The notes: generated from the letters alone by a model not told the origin. Positions 33,205 through 42,620 are shown, counted from the first letter of the stretch. The stretch: DNA of 64,000 nt from Lucinisca nassula (GCA_963580285.1 OY757019.1:58300587-58364586); one strand, 5' to 3'. Translations and numbers: made by a program.

Positions 33205-33444
33205 TTCATCACGGAAACATGCCTATATAACTTTGACCCCCTTGAACCCCACTTTTATATATTTACAGGGGTAAACCTTATTTTTTTATTTCTGCTCAAA
33301 AATGTAGATTGTGGGTACCCGTTTGAACTAACTTCATTCTATATTTTAAACAGAAATAAGAAAAAAATGTCTTAATTTTTTCATCTTAAAATTTTCTTTG
33401 TTTCGGCGGTAACATTTAAAATGTAATTGTATAAGCGTGTTTTC
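33205..33444 (+). mobile_element. HP element, F, central palindrome lost
   Basis: Good left end (CATCACGGAAACATGCCTAT) and right end (TATAAGCGTGTTTTCGTCAG), but the centre is reduced to GGGTACCCGTTTGAACTAAC with no matching arm. Confidence 0.85.
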
Positions 33445-33460
33445 GTCAGTAATGCTTTGA

Positions 33461-33668
33461 GATGAATACCAAAAATAGTTCATCGAGTGTGTTGAAAATT
33501 CAGACATTTTCAACACAGAAGTAAATTTTCTTTTTATTTTACGTGAATTTGGCGATGTAACTGAACAGATGTTAGTAACGTGCTTCGAACTCGTGAAAAT
33601 TTCTGACGTTTTCAACACAATCGATGCAATATTTTTTCAGCACATTCGACGAAATATTGGTATTTATC
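33461..33668. mobile_element. 208-bp MITE with ~37-bp imperfect terminal repeats
   Basis: GATGAATACCAAAAATAGTT at the left and AAATATTGGTATTTATC at the right are inverted. Both continue into TCGAGTGTGTTGAAAA / TTTTTTCAGCACATTCGA. Two further TTTTCAACACA motifs lie inside. Only copy seen in this window. Confidence 0.65.
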
Positions 33669-33847
33669 AAAACATAAAATAAGAATAAGATTTACTTTTT
33701 ATGAATAACAAACCAAAAAAGTAGTCCCGGCTGCTACTGTGAAAATAACATGGTCATGTTATTTCTCAGACGTTTTATATTAATGTCGCTTTTAATTGTT
33801 TCAGCTTTGCACAGATTTCACTGCTAAGTTTAAAATAAAAATAAACC

Positions 33848-34122
33848 ATCCCGTGAACAAGTCCTTGATATGAACACCCCTCTAAAAGCCACTTAATATA
33901 GAGAAAAATGGGGTTTACAGGGGTATTAACTATCAAAGTTTCCCTATTTTTGCTTCATGACATAGGTTATGGGTACCCGTTAGAACCACCTCATCGAGGC
34001 GGTTCTAACGAGCACCCACAACCTATGTTTTGGGCATAAATGAGAAAAAATATCACAGATTTTCACAAGAAAAGTAACCGTTGGATGCAATATGCCGCAC
34101 GGGTGGGTTACCGCAATGATAT
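33848..34122 (+). mobile_element. HP element, F, second subfamily
   Basis: CATCCCGTGAACAAGTCC left; GGTACCCGTTAGAACCACCT with mate AGGCGGTTCTAACGAGCACC; right end GCCGCACGGGTGGGTTACCG, CAATG. Confidence 0.9.
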
Positions 34123-34299
34123 GCGTCGACGAAATAGTCAACGGCAAACTATTCAAAGCGGACACAGCCTTTTAAAGTTTTAGTACTAAGCAACACGTCC
34201 TCAAAACGTGTTAAACAGTAGACAATCTTTCTATTCATCACGTTACTGTACCTAATTTATGGAATGAACCACTTTTATACTACATGCTTTTTTATGAAA

Positions 34300-34402
34300 C
34301 TATCACAAATTTTCTCAAAATGAAAAATCCCATTTTGAGAACCATTAAAATTACCATAAAACATGAATGCAATAAAGGTGTGTTTTCATAATGCATTACG
34401 AT
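34300..34402 (+). mobile_element. HP-family right-side fragment
   Basis: TATCACAAATTTTCTCAAAA and an end AGGTGTGTTTTCATAATG. The palindrome and left side are missing. Confidence 0.5.
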
Positions 34403-34429
34403 AGCACATCCGTGAGACATAATTTTATT

Positions 34430-34561
34430 AATCACGTAATTTCGTATTGGCCCTGTTACAGGTCCGATGTCTGCTGTATTGGCCCGAGGCCGAAGGCCGA
34501 GGCCAATACAGCTGACCGAGGACATGTTACTTGGTCAATACGAAAATACTTGATTAATGTC
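34430..34561. mobile_element. 132-bp palindrome with GGCCGAAGGCC tip
   Basis: ATTAATCACGTAATTTCGTA faces TACGAAAATACTTGATTAAT. The inner arms GCTGTATTGGCC and GGCCAATACAGC are perfect around CGAGGCCGAAGGCCGAG. Confidence 0.75.
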
Positions 34562-34679
34562 AATTTTATTAATTGACGCAATTAAAAAGCATGATTTATG
34601 ACCCCCAGTTTATATTGGTTGACCTGGTGTAATACAGGATAGTAAATTAACAAACTCTGTTATTTCATATCTCGAACTG

Positions 34680-34862
34680 GTGAAATTTGTGTAATACTTC
34701 AAAATATAGATTGTCAGTGCTCTGTAGAAGAATCTTATTGAATTGGTTCTAACGAGTATCCACAATCTGTATCTTCGGAGCAAAATAAAAAAAAATACTC
34801 TATATCCCTGTAAACCCAAGACGTCTCTTTATAAAGAGGGCTTTATGGGGATGTTAACGTGA
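34680..34862 (-). mobile_element. HP element, R, degraded
   Basis: AAAATATAGATTGTCAGTGC, then GGTTCTAACGAGTATCCACA, GGAGCAAAATAAAAAAAAAT and CTGTAAACCCAAG. The left arm is heavily changed. Confidence 0.65.
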
Positions 34863-34894
34863 TGAGTATTAATTTTCTGAAATCGGGAATGATG

Positions 34895-35358
34895 ATGGTA
34901 ATAATAATAATAATAATAATTTTCCCCCGCCTTTGATTAACGATCGGTTCGATATAATCGAAATAATCTTGAAACGGTCGTAAAACCAAAACCATAGCAA
35001 TAATGATAATGAAAATAATAATAATAACAATAACGATAAAAATTATATTGAGAATAAGTATGAAACGGAAATGATCAAAAGTAGTTTTTGAATCTTTGAT
35101 AGAGTAGACAGCAACTGAATGGTTTAATGAATATTGCTATTTAATTTCAGTTATGTGTTACAAATAAGAGAAACATCACAAGAATTAAAAAATGCTAGAA
35201 GTCATTTCTTGGCATAGTGGCAAGAACAATACTTTTTTTCTGTATAATTTTGTAAAGGAAAACAAATTTTTCAGAGACTTGTTTTCATTTTTAAACTATG
35301 TTTTAATGACATCACTCTATGAAGCGTAATAAATAAATAAATAAATAATAAATATAAT

Positions 35359-35398
<40 letters not shown>

Positions 35399-35400
35399 CG
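34895..35400. repeat. AT-rich region with (AAT)n and (AAAT)n
   Basis: AAT units at 34897-34920 and AAAT units at about 35327-35398, with AT-rich unassigned sequence between. Confidence 0.8.
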
Positions 35401-35639
35401 TCGATTCGTCATAATCACCATTATAATAGTTTTAACATGACGAAATATTTCAATTACTATATACGCTACAGCACTAGAAAGGCTGTTTTTTGTTGTTTTT
35501 GTTTGCACTCCGCACAGTCTGACCGACATGTCAGGGTCCGCTGCTTGGCTGGAACGACGCCTCTAGTTTGTATACCTAAGACTACTGTTAGTCTGTGTAA
35601 GTGAGCAGGTCGATGAGACACAAAGCATGTTTTTCATAT

Positions 35640-35858
35640 CTCAAAAATGTTTATTTTTTCTGACGATAATTTGTGATAATTTTCTTATTTTTGATTCAAA
35701 CATAGGTTGCAGGTGCTCGTTAGACGAGTACCCCAAAACATATGCCTTGGAACAGAAATAAGAAAAATAATGTATTCCCCTGTAAACCCCAGGTTTTTTT
35801 CTGTATAAAGTGGGGTATAGATTGGTGTTCATTTCACGACGTGATATGTATGTCTTAC
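35640..35858 (-). mobile_element. HP element, R, tip deleted
   Basis: TTGATTCAAACATAGGTTGC, then GTGCTCGTTAGACGAGTACC: the AACCGCCTC/GAGGCGGTT tip has gone cleanly and the arms meet. The right side CCCTGTAAACCCCAGG is intact. Confidence 0.8.
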
Positions 35859-35934
35859 CTGATCGAAAACTCGAAGACAAGTATTCTCGTCACGTGACGG
35901 AGGCTTATACGTTTCTAGAGAATCTTAGATGAGG

Positions 35935-36015
35935 GTGAATTTATTAAACACGTTGAGGAAAAGGGATAAAATGCGAGGCTTCGCCGAGCATTTTATGCCT
36001 TTTCCTAAATGAGAT
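35935..36015. repeat. Palindrome GAATTTATTAAACACGTTGA
   Basis: GGAAAAGGGATAAAATGC faces GCATTTTATGCCTTTTCC around GAGGCTTCGCCGA. Related to the long palindrome at 39.56-39.71 kb. Confidence 0.75.
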
Positions 36016-36099
36016 GTACATGAACTCGAATCTCATATGAGATGATAAACGCATTTTATTCAATTTTCTTGTTGGCTCTCAACAGGCGATATTTTCGTA

Positions 36100-36275
36100 A
36101 CATATAACGCAAGAACCTCCGTACTGAAACGTAACTATTGTTACCCACAATGAGCAGACCCTAAGAAAATAAAACACACAGTAAACCCTTCGAATTAACA
36201 AAAGATGAAGCGGTTCTAATGAGCCCCCACAGTCAATAATTGCATCAGGAATAAGAATACAATCAAATATTTTCA
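36100..36275 (-). mobile_element. HP-family relic
   Basis: GATGAAGCGGTTCTAATGAG and CCCCCACAGTCAATAATTGC resemble a decayed HP arm. Confidence 0.4.
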
Positions 36276-36284
36276 ACAGAAGAC

Positions 36285-36447
36285 GTGGTGTAGTGGTTAC
36301 TCTACTCGCCTTGTAAACCAGGGATCGCAGGATCGATACCGGGCTTCTCCAGACTTTCGGATGAGTCTTTAAACCGAGGTCCCGTCTCCGTATGACCTAA
36401 GCTGTTGGCGGGACGTAAAACTCAAACACTCACAGTCACTTACTCAC
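36285..36447 (+). mobile_element. SINE-3 with tRNA-Thr(TGT)-like head and 12-bp duplication
   Basis: TCAACAGAAGAC flanks both sides (36273-36284, 36448-36459). The head has A box GTGTAGTGGTTACTC, anticodon region GCCTTGTAAACCAGGG (anticodon TGT) and B box GATCGATACC. The short body ends in GGGACGTAAAACTCAAACAC and CACTCACTCA. Relatives are at 40.21-40.58 and 50.52-50.67 kb. Confidence 0.85.
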
Positions 36448-36459
36448 TCAACAGAAGAC

Positions 36460-37010
36460 AGAAGAACGTTGAATAACACAAACTAGACATTACAATGTTG
36501 CAACATGACCGTATGGATTATTTCCCTTGAGCATACATGGATTTCTCTTTTTTTTTTTCTGCCATACCTCCGGCGAAAAAAGTTTTTTATTGTTTTATTA
36601 CACCGTCGTAAAACTGTGTGTGTTTTTAATTTCAGAAATCTACCCACTTATACTGTAAAAACTCTAATTGTGTGGCCCGATCATAAAATGAAGTGTAAAT
36701 GGACACTTAATGTAGTGGTGGGATTTCATAGTGAAAAATCCGTAAATCATTTAAACAAGCTTGAGATTTATAGGCTCAGGCTTCCTCTGTGTTATGATTT
36801 TGGAGTATATTTCTGACTGAAAAGTACAATGATTTACAGGGAAAACGGAAATGGAAAGATACATGTATCAGTCAGAGAATATATATATGGAACAAAAATC
36901 TATTACATACTATGTACTTGCATAAAAGCCTCCTCCTGTCTCACTGTCCGATTTAATAATGGGCCAGCTAAATAGGGTGGTTATATTATTTCAAAAGAGT
37001 CTTATATTGC
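36460..37010. other. Unassigned AT-rich DNA
   Basis: A 103-codon plus frame at 36505-36816 has AT-driven composition (F, L, K, R rich), no motif and no context. Not supported as a gene. Confidence 0.4.
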
Positions 37011-37016
37011 AAAGTC

Positions 37017-37446
37017 AACCCTCTTTATACCGACATTCGTTATAACGGCAAACGCGTTATAACGGCAATTTCAATGGAATAATTTCTTAGCCGTAAATGC
37101 TTAGCCCCGGTTTCGAGCGGCGTTGGTTTCCCTCTGGTTGGAAATGCACAAATCGAGTCCATAGTCATGAAAGATTTTTGTAATCATATACTCCAAGAAA
37201 CAAATGTTATGGATATTTGTTAGAATCGCCTCACCGAGGCGATTCTACCAAATGTCTATAACATTTGTTTCTTGGAGTAATGATCGGAAAAAGGCCTTTT
37301 ATAACCTATCATTCTCCTAACTGGGATTCTTTATAATGGCAAATTCTTTATAATGGCAAATTCTTTATAATGGCACAATAATGGGGCGGAAATACAGTCG
37401 TTATAACGCGATATATATACAACGCGGGTCCTCTGTATAACTGGAG
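37017..37446. mobile_element. MITE with GTTATAACGGC-type ends
   Basis: CAACCCTCTTTATACC, TTCGTTATAACGGCAAACGC at the left; TCGTTATAACGCGATATATA and GGGTCCTCTGTATAACTGG at the right. Repeated TTTATAATGGCAAATTC lies inside. A hairpin element is nested at 37191-37277. A loosely similar element is at 46.44-46.65 kb. Confidence 0.6.
37191..37277. mobile_element. HP-related hairpin with changed stem
   Basis: CTCCAAGAAACAAATGTTAT and ATAACATTTGTTTCTTGGAG are exact inverted arms. The stem tip is TTAGAATCGCCTC/GAGGCGATTCTA, again AATCGCC/GGCGATT rather than AACCGCC/GGCGGTT. Confidence 0.8.
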
Positions 37447-37527
37447 CCTGGAGCCATTCAAAGTCATTCCATGAAGTCTGCAAAGAGCAAACTGGAATTA
37501 CGTCAGTGATAGTCCTTGTAAAGATCA

Positions 37528-37771
37528 GGGGCCAGTTGTACAAAATTAACGACATACATGTAGCTAGCTAACGTATCGTTAAAACTTTGATCATTCAATA
37601 TGGTGAAAATACTAATATCTTTGCTGAAAAAATTTGAGCAGCTTTTGCAAGTGCAAAAGCTGCTCACATTGTTTTTCAGCACAAATATTTTTTAGATATT
37701 GTACATGCTAGAAAAGTTAACAATATAACCACTAACGAGTTAAGCTAACGAGGCTTTGAACAACTGGTCCC
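37528..37771. mobile_element. MITE with GGGGCCAGTTGTACAAA ends
   Basis: Left GGGGCCAGTTGTACAAA, right TTTGAACAACTGGTCCC: inverted over 17 bp with two or three changes. Centre GCAGCTTTTGCAAGTGCAAAAGCTGC is a tight hairpin, with GCTGAAAAA/TTTTTCAGC outside. 244 bp, no ORF. Confidence 0.75.
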
Positions 37772-37929
37772 AGTTTATTTTGAGACAAGTGTCTTTTCTT
37801 TGCAATTAATAGCTTTCTCATATGGCTAACGTCGTAAAGAGTTTCGTGACGTCATTACGTATTTCCGAGTATATAACACGTGTAATATCATATAGAAACC
37901 CCGCGAAACAACATCACGTTCTCCGTGAC

Positions 37930-38080
37930 AACTTTATACACTGCCGACACTGATGAGGCCTAAATGGCCGAAACTAGCTAGTCTGGCCCAGAAAACAAGT
38001 ACACTCCATATTTTCCAGTTCTGTGGTATATTGCTTGCTGCCAAAGGATGACCCTTTCTAGAACATGTTTATAGGGGAAA
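37930..38080 (+). mobile_element. Hammerhead-bearing retroelement-like repeat
   Basis: This contains the ribozyme motif and then CCAGTTCTGTGGTATATTGC, TTGCTGCCAAAGGATGACC. The same order of blocks appears at 58.28-58.40 kb. Hammerhead motifs in animal genomes are known from Penelope-like elements and retrozymes, so this is probably the terminal region of one. No coding part is seen. Confidence 0.5.
37941..37991 (+). ncRNA. Type I hammerhead ribozyme motif
   Basis: CTGATGA (37950-37956), stem II GGCC-TAAAT-GGCC (37957-37969), GAAA (37970-37973), stem III ACTA-GC-TAGT (37973-37982) and C17 (37983) give every core residue of a minimal hammerhead with the very short helix III known from retroelement hammerheads. 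Stem I is weaker: ACA/TGG with one mismatch, a G-C, an internal loop and CTG/CAG further out. Self-cleavage would fall after 37983 in the plus-strand RNA. Confidence 0.7.
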
Positions 38081-38103
38081 ATGCACAGAAAATAACAAAA
38101 AGC

Positions 38104-38201
38104 ATCTCGCAGTCGTGGTCATTTGAAATGAAATTGATGAAACTCGCCAAATGCTCGTTTCATCATTCTCATATGAAATGGCCACGACTGTGAGATTCTC
38201 T
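38104..38201. mobile_element. 98-bp hairpin element
   Basis: CTCGCAGTCGTGGTCATTT faces AAATGGCCACGACTGTGAG, with TTGATGAAAC/GTTTCATCA inside. Related by its ends to the hairpin at 30.21-30.29 kb. Confidence 0.75.
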
Positions 38202-38314
38202 TTTTTTAAAGTTGGTGTGTGTATTGTTTAGTGAGTTTTTTGGTCGATTGTTTAGCAGTCGACCAAAAACTATTAAATGAACCTGAATTAGTTTGCTACA
38301 CTGTAATGTCCGCG

Positions 38315-38604
38315 GCCCCCATCCACCGGGGCTTGAAGAAATAGATGGGCTGCACGGTGCTTCCACGCAGAACTGAAACCGTCCGAACTTGAATACTGGT
38401 AAACCGCTTAGGTCTTAGCCTGCCCAGGAAAAGTGATGCGAGTCGGACCGCTCCTTCAACCCTAGCGGTTTCTATGGGCGGTAGGGCTTGAGATGTCATT
38501 TCATCTCAATGTCGAGTAAAAGTCCCACAAAATTGGAAGCAACGTCTCCAAAATGACATAAATAGTGTTGACGGGGACGTCAAACCTCAACACAAACAAA
38601 CAAA
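38315..38604 (+). mobile_element. SINE-1 with perfect 17-bp target-site duplication
   Basis: ACACTGTAATGTCCGCG flanks both sides (38298-38314 and 38605-38621) without a mismatch. Head, body and GACGGGGACGTCAAACCTC tail are complete. The clean duplication suggests a fairly recent insertion. Confidence 0.95.
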
Positions 38605-38639
38605 ACACTGTAATGTCCGCGTGACCATCACTGATTTGT

Positions 38640-38930
38640 ACGAAATCCAGGTACGGTCAGTTATGTCCGCAATTTTCCTGCCTTTGTGACGTCTTTGTGT
38701 TGTGTAAAGAGGGTTATCTGTAAAACAGATTGGCCACGCGTGTTTGGTTAGGCAAAGGTGTAGACCAGATCAGACGCTGCATAACACGGCGTCTGCTCAG
38801 GGTCTACACTGTTCGCTTTAAGTAACGGAACTGAATGGTTAAACCGTCCAAGTCCCCGTCCACAATCATTTTTCCCAGCCTACACTCAGAGACAATCGAC
38901 CCACCAGTGCTGTCGGTGCTTTGATTTTTT
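38640..38930 (+). mobile_element. MITE with TCTGATCAGG-type core (38.6-kb copy)
   Basis: GTAAAGAGGGTTATCTGTAA, AGACCAGATCAGACGCTGC-ATAACAC-GGCGTCTGCTCAGGGTCT and CACTCAGAGACAATCGACCC line up with 31.95-32.32 kb and, reversed, 42.84-43.19 kb. Confidence 0.7.
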
Positions 38931-38989
38931 GTGCTTTTCTTTAGTGGATTGAGACGGTTCTTTACTTTTTGGCTCTGCGGTAGTACCAT

Positions 38990-39240
38990 TATGATAATAA
39001 GTATTGGGACAGATAGACCTTAACAAACTGTGCAGACCCAGATGAGACTGCTCCTAAAAGAGCAGTATGATCAGGATCTACACTGTTTGCCATTCTGTTG
39101 TACCTTTTGGACTCCTTGCTGGATCATGAAACAAATTCTTTAAAATTGTAAGCGAATTACAGCAAATCCTCAAGGTGTCCAGATTTTTATGATTTTCGCG
39201 ATAACTTTTGCTTTCTACTTTAATATTATTGCAATCGAGC
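38990..39240 (-). mobile_element. MITE with CTCCTAAAAGAG hairpin
   Basis: AGACTGCTCCTAAAAGAGCA lies beside GTGCAGACCC; then GACTCCTTGCTGGATCATGA. Complement-related to the units at 9.96-10.31 kb. Confidence 0.65.
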
Positions 39241-39354
39241 TTTGGGATCATTTAAAATTAATCGTGTCACTGACAGTTACAGTCTCTGAAGGGTAACTTA
39301 TTGCGCCAGGCCTCTAAAAAGAAATGACGTCCCTAGCCCTACCACCCGTAGAAA

Positions 39355-39718
39355 CCGTTTTATCATATGACGTCGCGTCTGAGAGTGTAATAACGTCATG
39401 TAATATTTTCGATAATCCACTAGTGGATTAAATATGCTAGATACGTCCTGTAACGTTACATGTACAACGTCCTTATTGACGTCGTGTTTACCAATGGCGG
39501 AATATTGACATTTTTGTAAAGAAACGTGAATAAAATGCGTTATAAATGTCATATGATAAATAGAATCTTGCATTCGTGCTCGTGTATTATTGAATTTATT
39601 AAACTCGTTGAGGAAAAAGGATAAAATGCTCGGCAAAGCTTCGCATTTTATCCCTTTTCCTCAACTCGTTTAATAAATTCAATAATACATAAGCACTCAT
39701 GTAAGATCCTCTATTTAA
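39355..39718 (+). mobile_element. Palindrome-ended MITE, F copy
   Basis: Shares ATCATATGACGTCGCGTCTG, TAATCCACTAGTGGATTA and GAATCTTGCATTCGTGCTCG with the 29.9-kb copy. Its right part is a palindrome of about 70-bp arms (39561-39715): GAATTTATTAAACTCGTTGA / CAACTCGTTTAATAAATTCA. Confidence 0.8.
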
Positions 39719-39727
39719 GGAATGGTC

Positions 39728-39857
39728 CGACTCGCCTCACTTTAGACCTTCTAAGCAATTTATATGTGCCAGTACTCATGTTCGGTCGGTTACAGCTCTA
39801 CACGGAAGCACCATGCCCAATCTATTTCTCAAATTTCTCCAAGCCCATTTGACGGGA
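39728..39857 (-). mobile_element. SINE-1 head fragment
   Basis: Complement of the SINE-1 5' half (GGTCCGACTCGCCTCAC through CAGCTCTACACGGAAGCACC to AAGCCCATTTGACGGG). The 3' half is missing. Confidence 0.7.
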
Positions 39858-39923
39858 GCTCTGGCTGGTCTTGATATGAACTCAAAATAGCTTCATGTGA
39901 GTACGAATGCATACGATGTTTTT

Positions 39924-40068
<145 letters not shown>

Positions 40069-40210
40069 AATCGGACTGCGTTTTACCATTTCAGTATATT
40101 TCACTTCGCCTGAGTCAAGAAAAGTTCATAAAGGAGTAAAGTTTTAGATAGTCATAGAAGAGTTGTCTCGCTTCCAGTGCGAGTCTGACTGGCGATCAGG
40201 AGGTAGCGGA

Positions 40211-40252
<42 letters not shown>

Positions 40253-40576
40253 TGACTGGGGTTTAACGGTACGTCAACTCTCGTGGGTCATTATTTGTAG
40301 CCTCCCAAAGAAAAGGGAGAAAAGAGATAGTAGAAGAGCCGAACGTGAGGGGGAAAGTGAATGGAAGTGTAGAAAAAGAGAAAACAATAACAACACCTCT
40401 CCTCTACCCTTACCTGCTGCAAAGACAGCCGGCTTTGTCCAGCTGCAATATCAGTTGGACGCAGCACTGACACAAGACAAACGACACACATCCGAAAGTC
40501 TGGAGAAGCCCGGGATCGATCCTGCGACCCCTGGTTGACAAGGCGAGTAGCATAACCACCACACCACGGAGGCTCC
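40211..40576 (-). mobile_element. SINE-3-like element with (GATT)n tail
   Basis: Minus sense: tRNA-Thr(TGT)-like head (40572-40495) with GTGGTGTGGTGGTTATGC, GCCTTGTCAACCAGGG and GATCGATCCCGGG. A longer body than at 36.3 kb follows, then CGTTAAACCCCAGTC and an (AATC)n tail (40250-40214). Left of it (about 40170-40208) GCGAGTCTGACTGGCGATCA resembles a broken tRNA-like head of SINE-2 type. Confidence 0.8.
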
Positions 40577-40579
40577 TTT

Positions 40580-40945
40580 TGTCTAAGAGAAGTTGAGAAT
40601 ACATTTATCTCCTGTATTTAGAAAGGGAACGGATCTGTTGGGCTTAAAACGCAAATGCCACCCACAGACTTGTTTATTTTAATACTTGTATGACTAACTA
40701 TGACCACAAAGTCCACTTCAGCACCATAAAAGAAGAAGGTTGGAGTACTTTTGCAAATACTCATCTTGTATCAAAGACAATATCTCTTATTTTATACGAA
40801 TTTTATTACAGTATGTACTTTAAGTCATTGTGATATTGTTGAAGAGAACTTTTAATCCTTTATACTTGTTTAAGACAAAATTCCGAGGGTTAAAATATAA
40901 GGTAACCGTTCATGGCTGAAGAAATGACATTTGCCTGATGAAAAT
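40580..40945. other. Unassigned DNA
   Basis: Nothing recognised. Confidence 0.4.
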
Positions 40946-40949
40946 TACC

Positions 40950-41468
40950 ACAATTTTGCTATTTAAATTCTGATCCCCTTGAACCCCACTTTTATATGGT
41001 AAAACCGAGGTTTACAGGGGGTAAACCTTATTTTTCTTATTTCTACTCAAATAGAAAGATTGTCGGTACTTGTTAGAACCGCCCCAACCTGCTCAAAATA
41101 TAGACTCTCGGTACTCGTTAGCACATATAGATTGTCGGTACTCGTTAGAACCGTCTCAACGAGGCGGTTCTAACGAGTACCGACAATCAATATATTTGAG
41201 CAGAAATAAGAAAATATCACAATTCTTCATTTTAAAATTTATATTTTTAGGCGGTAGCATTTACAATGTACAGTAAAATTCCTATATTAAGACCACTTTT
41301 GAGCAGTCCCAAAGGTGGTCTTTGACCTCAGAACATGGTGTGAAGAAAACAGAAAAAAAGAATTACTGCAAACTGCTAAATAAGCTTTGTAAAACAGAAT
41401 TAGTCTTATTTTTAGGTGGTCTTAATAGCGGACTTTTACTGCATTTGTACAGGCGTGTTTTCGTAATT
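40950..41468 (+). mobile_element. HP element, F, with duplicated arm pieces and a nested MITE
   Basis: The left arm appears three times in part: GATTGTCGGTACTTGTTAGA, AGACTCTCGGTACTCGTTAG and GATTGTCGGTACTCGTTAGA. Then the full tip and right arm (TCTAACGAGTACCGACAATC) follow. Both arms read CGGTACTCG/CGAGTACCG where most copies have GGGTACTCG/CGAGTACCC. A Tc1-like MITE splits the right end at 41271-41441. Confidence 0.85.
41271..41441 (+). mobile_element. 171-bp Tc1/mariner-like MITE nested in HP element
   Basis: Ends CAGTAAAATTCCTATATTAA and TTAATAGCGGACTTTTACTG are inverted, and inner GACCACTTT/GGTGGTC match. Left flank is TA, right flank CA. The host reads ACAATG-TA-TTTGTACAGG across the insertion, so a TA target is likely. 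No ORF. Confidence 0.85.
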
Positions 41469-41509
41469 AGAAGTCAACACTAAGTCATGTTGAACTGGTC
41501 GGCTTGACT

Positions 41510-41680
41510 AACTACATTTTCCGGGAACAAGGCACATTCTTTTGCCAGAAACTGACCACTGCCCTTCTTGAATCAGCGAATTGGAGAGACTGGCAGATGA
41601 AAAGATTTCATGATCAATCTTCAAAACAGAATGCTACTGACATGGTGGGAATCGAACCCGTGAACTCCTGATAGATGCAA
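41510..41680 (-). mobile_element. SINE-2, truncated
   Basis: AGAAACTGACCACTGCCCTT and GAATCGAACCCGTGAACTCC (complement of a B box region) match the 31.2-kb element. The head stops mid-way. Confidence 0.75.
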
Positions 41681-41694
41681 AATGCTTGATAGAA

Positions 41695-41750
41695 CTGCCT
41701 CAGGAGCATATAATTTCACTCACAGTGAAATTATGTGCTCCTGAACTGCC
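41695..41750. repeat. Short hairpin CAGGAGCATATAATTTCACT
   Basis: CAGGAGCATATAATTTCACT faces AGTGAAATTATGTGCTCCTG around a 2-nt loop region. Flanked by ACTGCCT/ACTGCCT direct repeats. Confidence 0.75.
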
Positions 41751-41786
41751 TGGAGCATCAACTATCATATGATAATGGTGTATATA

Positions 41787-42061
41787 ACGAAAACACGCCT
41801 ATATAATTTTGACGAACTAGAACCCCACTTTTATATAGTAAAACTTGGGTTTACAGGGGTATACATTATCTTTCTTATTTCTGCACTAAAATGTAGATTG
41901 TGGGTACTCGTTAGAACCGCCTCAATGAGACGTTTCTAACGTGAACCTACATTCTATATTCTGAGCAGAAATAAAAATAATGTCACAATTTTTCGTCATA
42001 AATTTGCATTTTTTCGGCAGTAAAGTTTACAATGTATTCGTATAGGCGTGTTTTCGTAATG
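41787..42061 (+). mobile_element. HP element, F, full length
   Basis: Left AACGAAAACACGCCTATATA, right TATAGGCGTGTTTTCGTAATG. The right arm has decayed more than the left (GAGACGTTTCTAACGTGAAC). Confidence 0.9.
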
Positions 42062-42106
42062 AGAACGTCAAGAGTGTGTATCCTTGCATACCTGAATATA
42101 GAATAT

Positions 42107-42243
42107 AAGAATCGTACATGGGTGTCAGGGGTGGATAGAAAAATCCGTTCCGAGGGAGGGTCACAGTCCGGCATCAGGCTCGGCAAACCTCGTGATGCCG
42201 GACTGGGATACCGAGATCCACCCCTCACACCATGTAAGATTCC
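42107..42243. mobile_element. 137-bp hairpin element (GGGGTGGAT ends)
   Basis: ATCGTACATGGGTGTCAGGG faces CACACCATGTAAGATTC; inside, CAGTCCGGCATCA faces TGATGCCGGACTG around a GGCTCGG loop. Related decayed sequence follows at 43.33-43.44 and 54.01-54.12 kb. Confidence 0.7.
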
Positions 42244-42620
42244 TTTGCTTGTATACCTTTAGTTTCTGAGATTGACTATTTAATAATACAGTCACTGCGG
42301 TTGCTGACGTCCGCCATAATGTGATGAAAATGGTGTGTTGTTTAGTGACGTCAAGTAACGCGCAGTGACGCCAACCTTAACGACGGCCCATATGGGGTCG
42401 CATTCAATCAGTGCATATCAAACACGTGAGAATATTCGATTTTTATGCTGTCACTAGATAAGAGCAGAATTTCTAAACATGGCTAAAGCTACGGATTTCC
42501 TAATCTGATGTTCAAGAAATTCTTATTCTACCCAGGTCATCCTGTCCAGGGTAGGATAAAGCTAAATAATTCTCACTTCTTCATGTGCACTGGTTGTATA
42601 CGACATAGTTCGTAAAGATA
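42244..42620. repeat. ACGTC-rich MITE-like block
   Basis: TGACGTCAAGTAACGCGCAG, AATTCTTATTCTACCCAGGT, GTCCAGGGTAGGATAAAGCT and TGTGCACTGGTTGTATACGA. The blocks TTCTTATCCTACCC, GGATAGGATAAA and GTGCATTGGTTGAACAGGAC recur at 53.84-53.95 kb. Confidence 0.5.

Noticed and set aside
36505..36816. 103-codon plus-strand frame
   Set aside because: AT-driven amino acid content, no motif, no splice or promoter context.
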